32,936 nucleotides of DNA from a virus: IMG/VR virus record IMGVR_UViG_3300010883_000216, positions 1 to 32,936 of that record; one strand, given 5' to 3'. Of this stretch, positions 30,764-32,936 are shown piece by piece (within the stretch, counting starts at the first letter, position 1; the number at the start of each line of letters is the position of its first letter). Position numbers and translations under genes: made by a program. The notes beneath the pieces are model-generated. The model ran no database searches. It saw nothing but the letters and a program-made list of their open reading frames with translations, and was not told the DNA's origin.

Positions 30764-32936
30764 TGACTACTCTTGCATTTTTCTCAAATTGAGTTATCTC
30801 TAAAACATTATCTACTGCATCCTTGACAGCATCTACGTGGGATATAACCATAATGTTCTTGAACCACTTCTTAAGAGAGTTAAGGAGGCGACTACACGCC
30901 TCGATATTAGTATCATCCAGGGCACCAAAGCCCTCATCAATAACAAGCAAGTCTGTTTTAGGTAAGGCACTTACGTTAATCAGCGCAACCCTTATTGCCA
31001 GAGATGACATCATTTTTTCCATTCCAGAACCACACTCAACAATTCGTCGAGAATCACCGTAGTTAATATAGACTTGCATATCATTAGATCCTGGCTGTGT
31101 TTCTAACTCTACTGTAAAACCAACTACACCCTGTAGGATCTTAGATATCTCTTCGTTGATCAAAGGTAATTGAGATGCTATAATTTGTAGCGGGATTCCC
31201 TTCTTGGAAAATGCATTTTCAACAAGATTAAATATTCTCCATTTTTTTGTCAGGGACGAGTATTGATCTTTTTCAACTTCTAGACGCTGAATTTCTGTTT
31301 CTGACTTCGTAATTTCGCTAGTAAGATTAATTCTTGCTGCATCCTCGATATTAATTCTATTGTTGAGTTCTGAAGCTTGTGCCTTTACCATTGAAACCTT
31401 TTTTGCCTCATCTGAGGTTGAAACCCTAGCGCGCATCGATGTCAATTCAAGCTCAGATGAATCAACCTGCTCGCTTAAACTCTTTTTCTTGTTGTTAGTC
31501 TGATTCAGTTCCAGTCTAACTTTACCTAGATCAATGTGCATTTCGTTTTCTTTTTGTAATACACAATCATATTTTTCAATTTTTTCGCTTAGGTTCTCTT
31601 TAAGCATTACTCTTAGTGATTTTTGAGCTGCGCGTACTTTTTCTTGTGCTTCTTTTGCTTTCGCTGCCTGCTTTTCAATCTGTCGTTTGTGCTTAACAGC
31701 ATTTTTAACATGAGGACAAACCGGCAAGTGACTCTCTGTACAGCTGCATGGTGCTAGTTTTTCATCTAGACTTTTCTTACTGGACAATAGCTGCTTATCT
31801 AATTCTCTTTGGTGCTCAAGGTCTTTAAGTGTTCTTTCCAAGTCACCTAGTGCGGTTTGACGTTCACGTAGCTCATCAATAGGGAACTGCTCTTTGATAG
31901 CCTGTACAGCTGTTAGTTTCGCCTCTAGATCTTTGACTCGTTGCAGGTGTGTATCGCTCTTCTTTTCTATAGACACCAAAGACTTCTTAGAGTCATTAAG
32001 TACTTGAATATGATTGTCAACATCAGCTTCTGTAACTAGACCTGAATGGTCTGAGGTTGCAAAGGCAATATTTAGCTCTTGAAGCCTAAGTCTTAATTTA
32101 GCTAGATTATCCTCAGCACTTTTACGCTGTGCTTCGTTTTTATTCTTTTCAGCCTTCTCTGCCCCTATTAATACATCCCATTCTCTATCAGGAGCATTCT
32201 TTAACAAGGTTTTTACCTCTGAGGCGTCTTCTTTAATATGATTAGACATTTCATCATAGATTTCTAGGTCTAGAAACTTAGTTAAGATTGCTTTTCGCTG
32301 AGTTGCTTTGTTTTTGATGAAGTTATTCATCTCACCTTGACTTGCAAGTGAAGTCATTAGGAAGTCTTCAGGTGTACCCACAATTTGTCGTAGTACCTTT
32401 TCAGTCTCACGGCGCTGTTCGCCGTTCAAGTCCTTAATTTCGACACCCATATCATCTACTTGACTGAGATTTAAGTGGGTTACAGCGCTTTCGACCCCTG
32501 ATCTATTAGTCTTCCTAGTAGCTTGACGCTCAATTTTATAGTCTTTGCCATTCGCACTAAGCATAATCTTAGCCATACAGTGCCCTTTCCTCATGTTGAT
32601 CACATGAAGATTGCTCATAGCACCCCTGTCGGTAGTATTATAGAGGCCAAACATAAGTGTGCCTGGTATTGAGGACTTACCTGCCCTATTTTTACCAAAG
32701 ATACCTGTGATCCCATTGATCTTTTCAAAGTCTACAATGTTGTTTTTACCGTAGGAAAAGGTATTATCGAACTCTAGACGCTTGACAGACCACTTAATGT
32801 TCCTAGGGTTGTCCGATTTAGCTGCTAGTACCACGTACTTGGACACTATAGATTCTATTTTTTCCCACTCTTCGTCACTTATTTCAACGTCTCCATAGTA
32901 CTCTTTGAGAAACGTCATGTGTGTTGAAGGATCGCG
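30756..32936 (-). CDS. Recombination/repair ATPase, T4 gp46 / SbcC / Rad50-like (5' end outside window)
   Basis: Numbered from the Met at 32918, the protein has Walker A GKNRAGKSS (75-83), a Q-loop SQGEMNNF (about 193-200) and a long coiled coil (about 240-570). A Cys cluster CSC...CPH (391-402) sits mid-coil, with signature ECGSGMEKMMSS (628-639), Walker B LLVIDEGFGALDD (657-669) and H-switch VISHVD (691-696). With gp47 it trims DNA ends and loads recombination on forks. The frame remains open upstream to the window edge (R-D-P-S-T-H before the Met), and the Met has no ribosome site. About 45 residues precede the first ATPase strand, unlike T4 gp46. The true start is therefore probably outside the window, possibly as a fusion with gp47. 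Confidence 0.9.
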   Translation of the reverse strand, partial: RDPSTHMTFLKEYYGDVEISDEEWEKIESIVSKYVVLAAKSDNPRNIKWSVKRLEFDNTFSYGKNNIVDFEKINGITGIFGKNRAGKSSIPGTLMFGLYNTTDRGAMSNLHVINMRKGHCMAKIMLSANGKDYKIERQATRKTNRSGVESAVTHLNLSQVDDMGVEIKDLNGEQRRETEKVLRQIVGTPEDFLMTSLASQGEMNNFIKNKATQRKAILTKFLDLEIYDEMSNHIKEDASEVKTLLKNAPDREWDVLIGAEKAEKNKNEAQRKSAEDNLAKLRLRLQELNIAFATSDHSGLVTEADVDNHIQVLNDSKKSLVSIEKKSDTHLQRVKDLEAKLTAVQAIKEQFPIDELRERQTALGDLERTLKDLEHQRELDKQLLSSKKSLDEKLAPCSCTESHLPVCPHVKNAVKHKRQIEKQAAKAKEAQEKVRAAQKSLRVMLKENLSEKIEKYDCVLQKENEMHIDLGKVRLELNQTNNKKKSLSEQVDSSELELTSMRARVSTSDEAKKVSMVKAQASELNNRINIEDAARINLTSEITKSETEIQRLEVEKDQYSSLTKKWRIFNLVENAFSKKGIPLQIIASQLPLINEEISKILQGVVGFTVELETQPGSNDMQVYINYGDSRRIVECGSGMEKMMSSLAIRVALINVSALPKTDLLVIDEGFGALDDTNIEACSRLLNSLKKWFKNIMVISHVDAVKDAVDNVLEITQFEKNARVVNE

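Overview
The window is a single, densely packed block of late morphogenesis genes from a contractile-tailed phage (T4-like myovirus organisation, Caudoviricetes). Every real gene lies on the minus strand, so transcription runs from high to low coordinates. Recognisable T4-type genes appear in near-canonical order: recombination ATPase (gp46-like), large terminase (gp17), portal (gp20), prohead protease (gp21), scaffold-like acidic protein (gp22-like), major capsid (gp23), neck and tail-completion proteins (gp13/14/15-like), two tail sheaths (gp18), tail tube (gp19), a gp26-family baseplate protein and a very long tape measure that runs off the left edge. The proteins are long and divergent relative to T4 (sheaths of 1061 and 1210 residues against about 660). 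With a phage-encoded ribosomal protein bS21, this suggests a T4-like phage of an uncharacterised, possibly marine, bacterium. The host cannot be told from the sequence, and no tRNA, integrase, insertion sequence or CRISPR array was seen.

Layout from upstream (right) to downstream (left): 32.9-30.1 kb, gp46-like SMC ATPase (5' end outside the window), a small zinc-ribbon protein and a 122-residue unknown; 30.1-25.0 kb, terminase, portal, a conserved unknown and the prohead protease; 25.0-20.7 kb, small head/core proteins, bS21 and the acidic scaffold; 20.6-18.7 kb, major capsid followed by a strong terminator; 18.6-15.8 kb, an accessory set (ParB/sulfiredoxin-fold protein, Thr-rich coiled-coil protein, beta-rich structural protein, PAS-domain protein, tail-anchored coiled-coil protein); 15.7-12.5 kb, neck and tail completion; 12.4-5.0 kb, two sheaths and the tube, followed by a terminator; 4.9-0 kb, gp26-family baseplate protein, two small tail-assembly candidates and the tape measure.

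Regulation can be partly read. Seven exact copies of ATACTTA (sense strand; usually CATACTTAG) lie 26 to 58 nt upstream of start codons, and close variants lie before the capsid gene and the 82-residue gene. This is a candidate late-promoter element unlike T4's TATAAATA. A second AT-rich 13-mer, ATATGTATATTAT, occurs at a similar distance before two other genes. Three rho-independent terminators follow the tail tube, the capsid and a head-module gene. Most genes have good AGGAG-type ribosome sites and many overlap or abut.

The most unusual parts are the ParB-fold protein with a prohead-targeting-like N-terminus, the PAS plus membrane-anchored coiled-coil gene pair, bS21 inside the head operon, the tandem sheath paralogues, and the gp46 reading frame that continues upstream without a start signal, hinting at a gp47-gp46 fusion.
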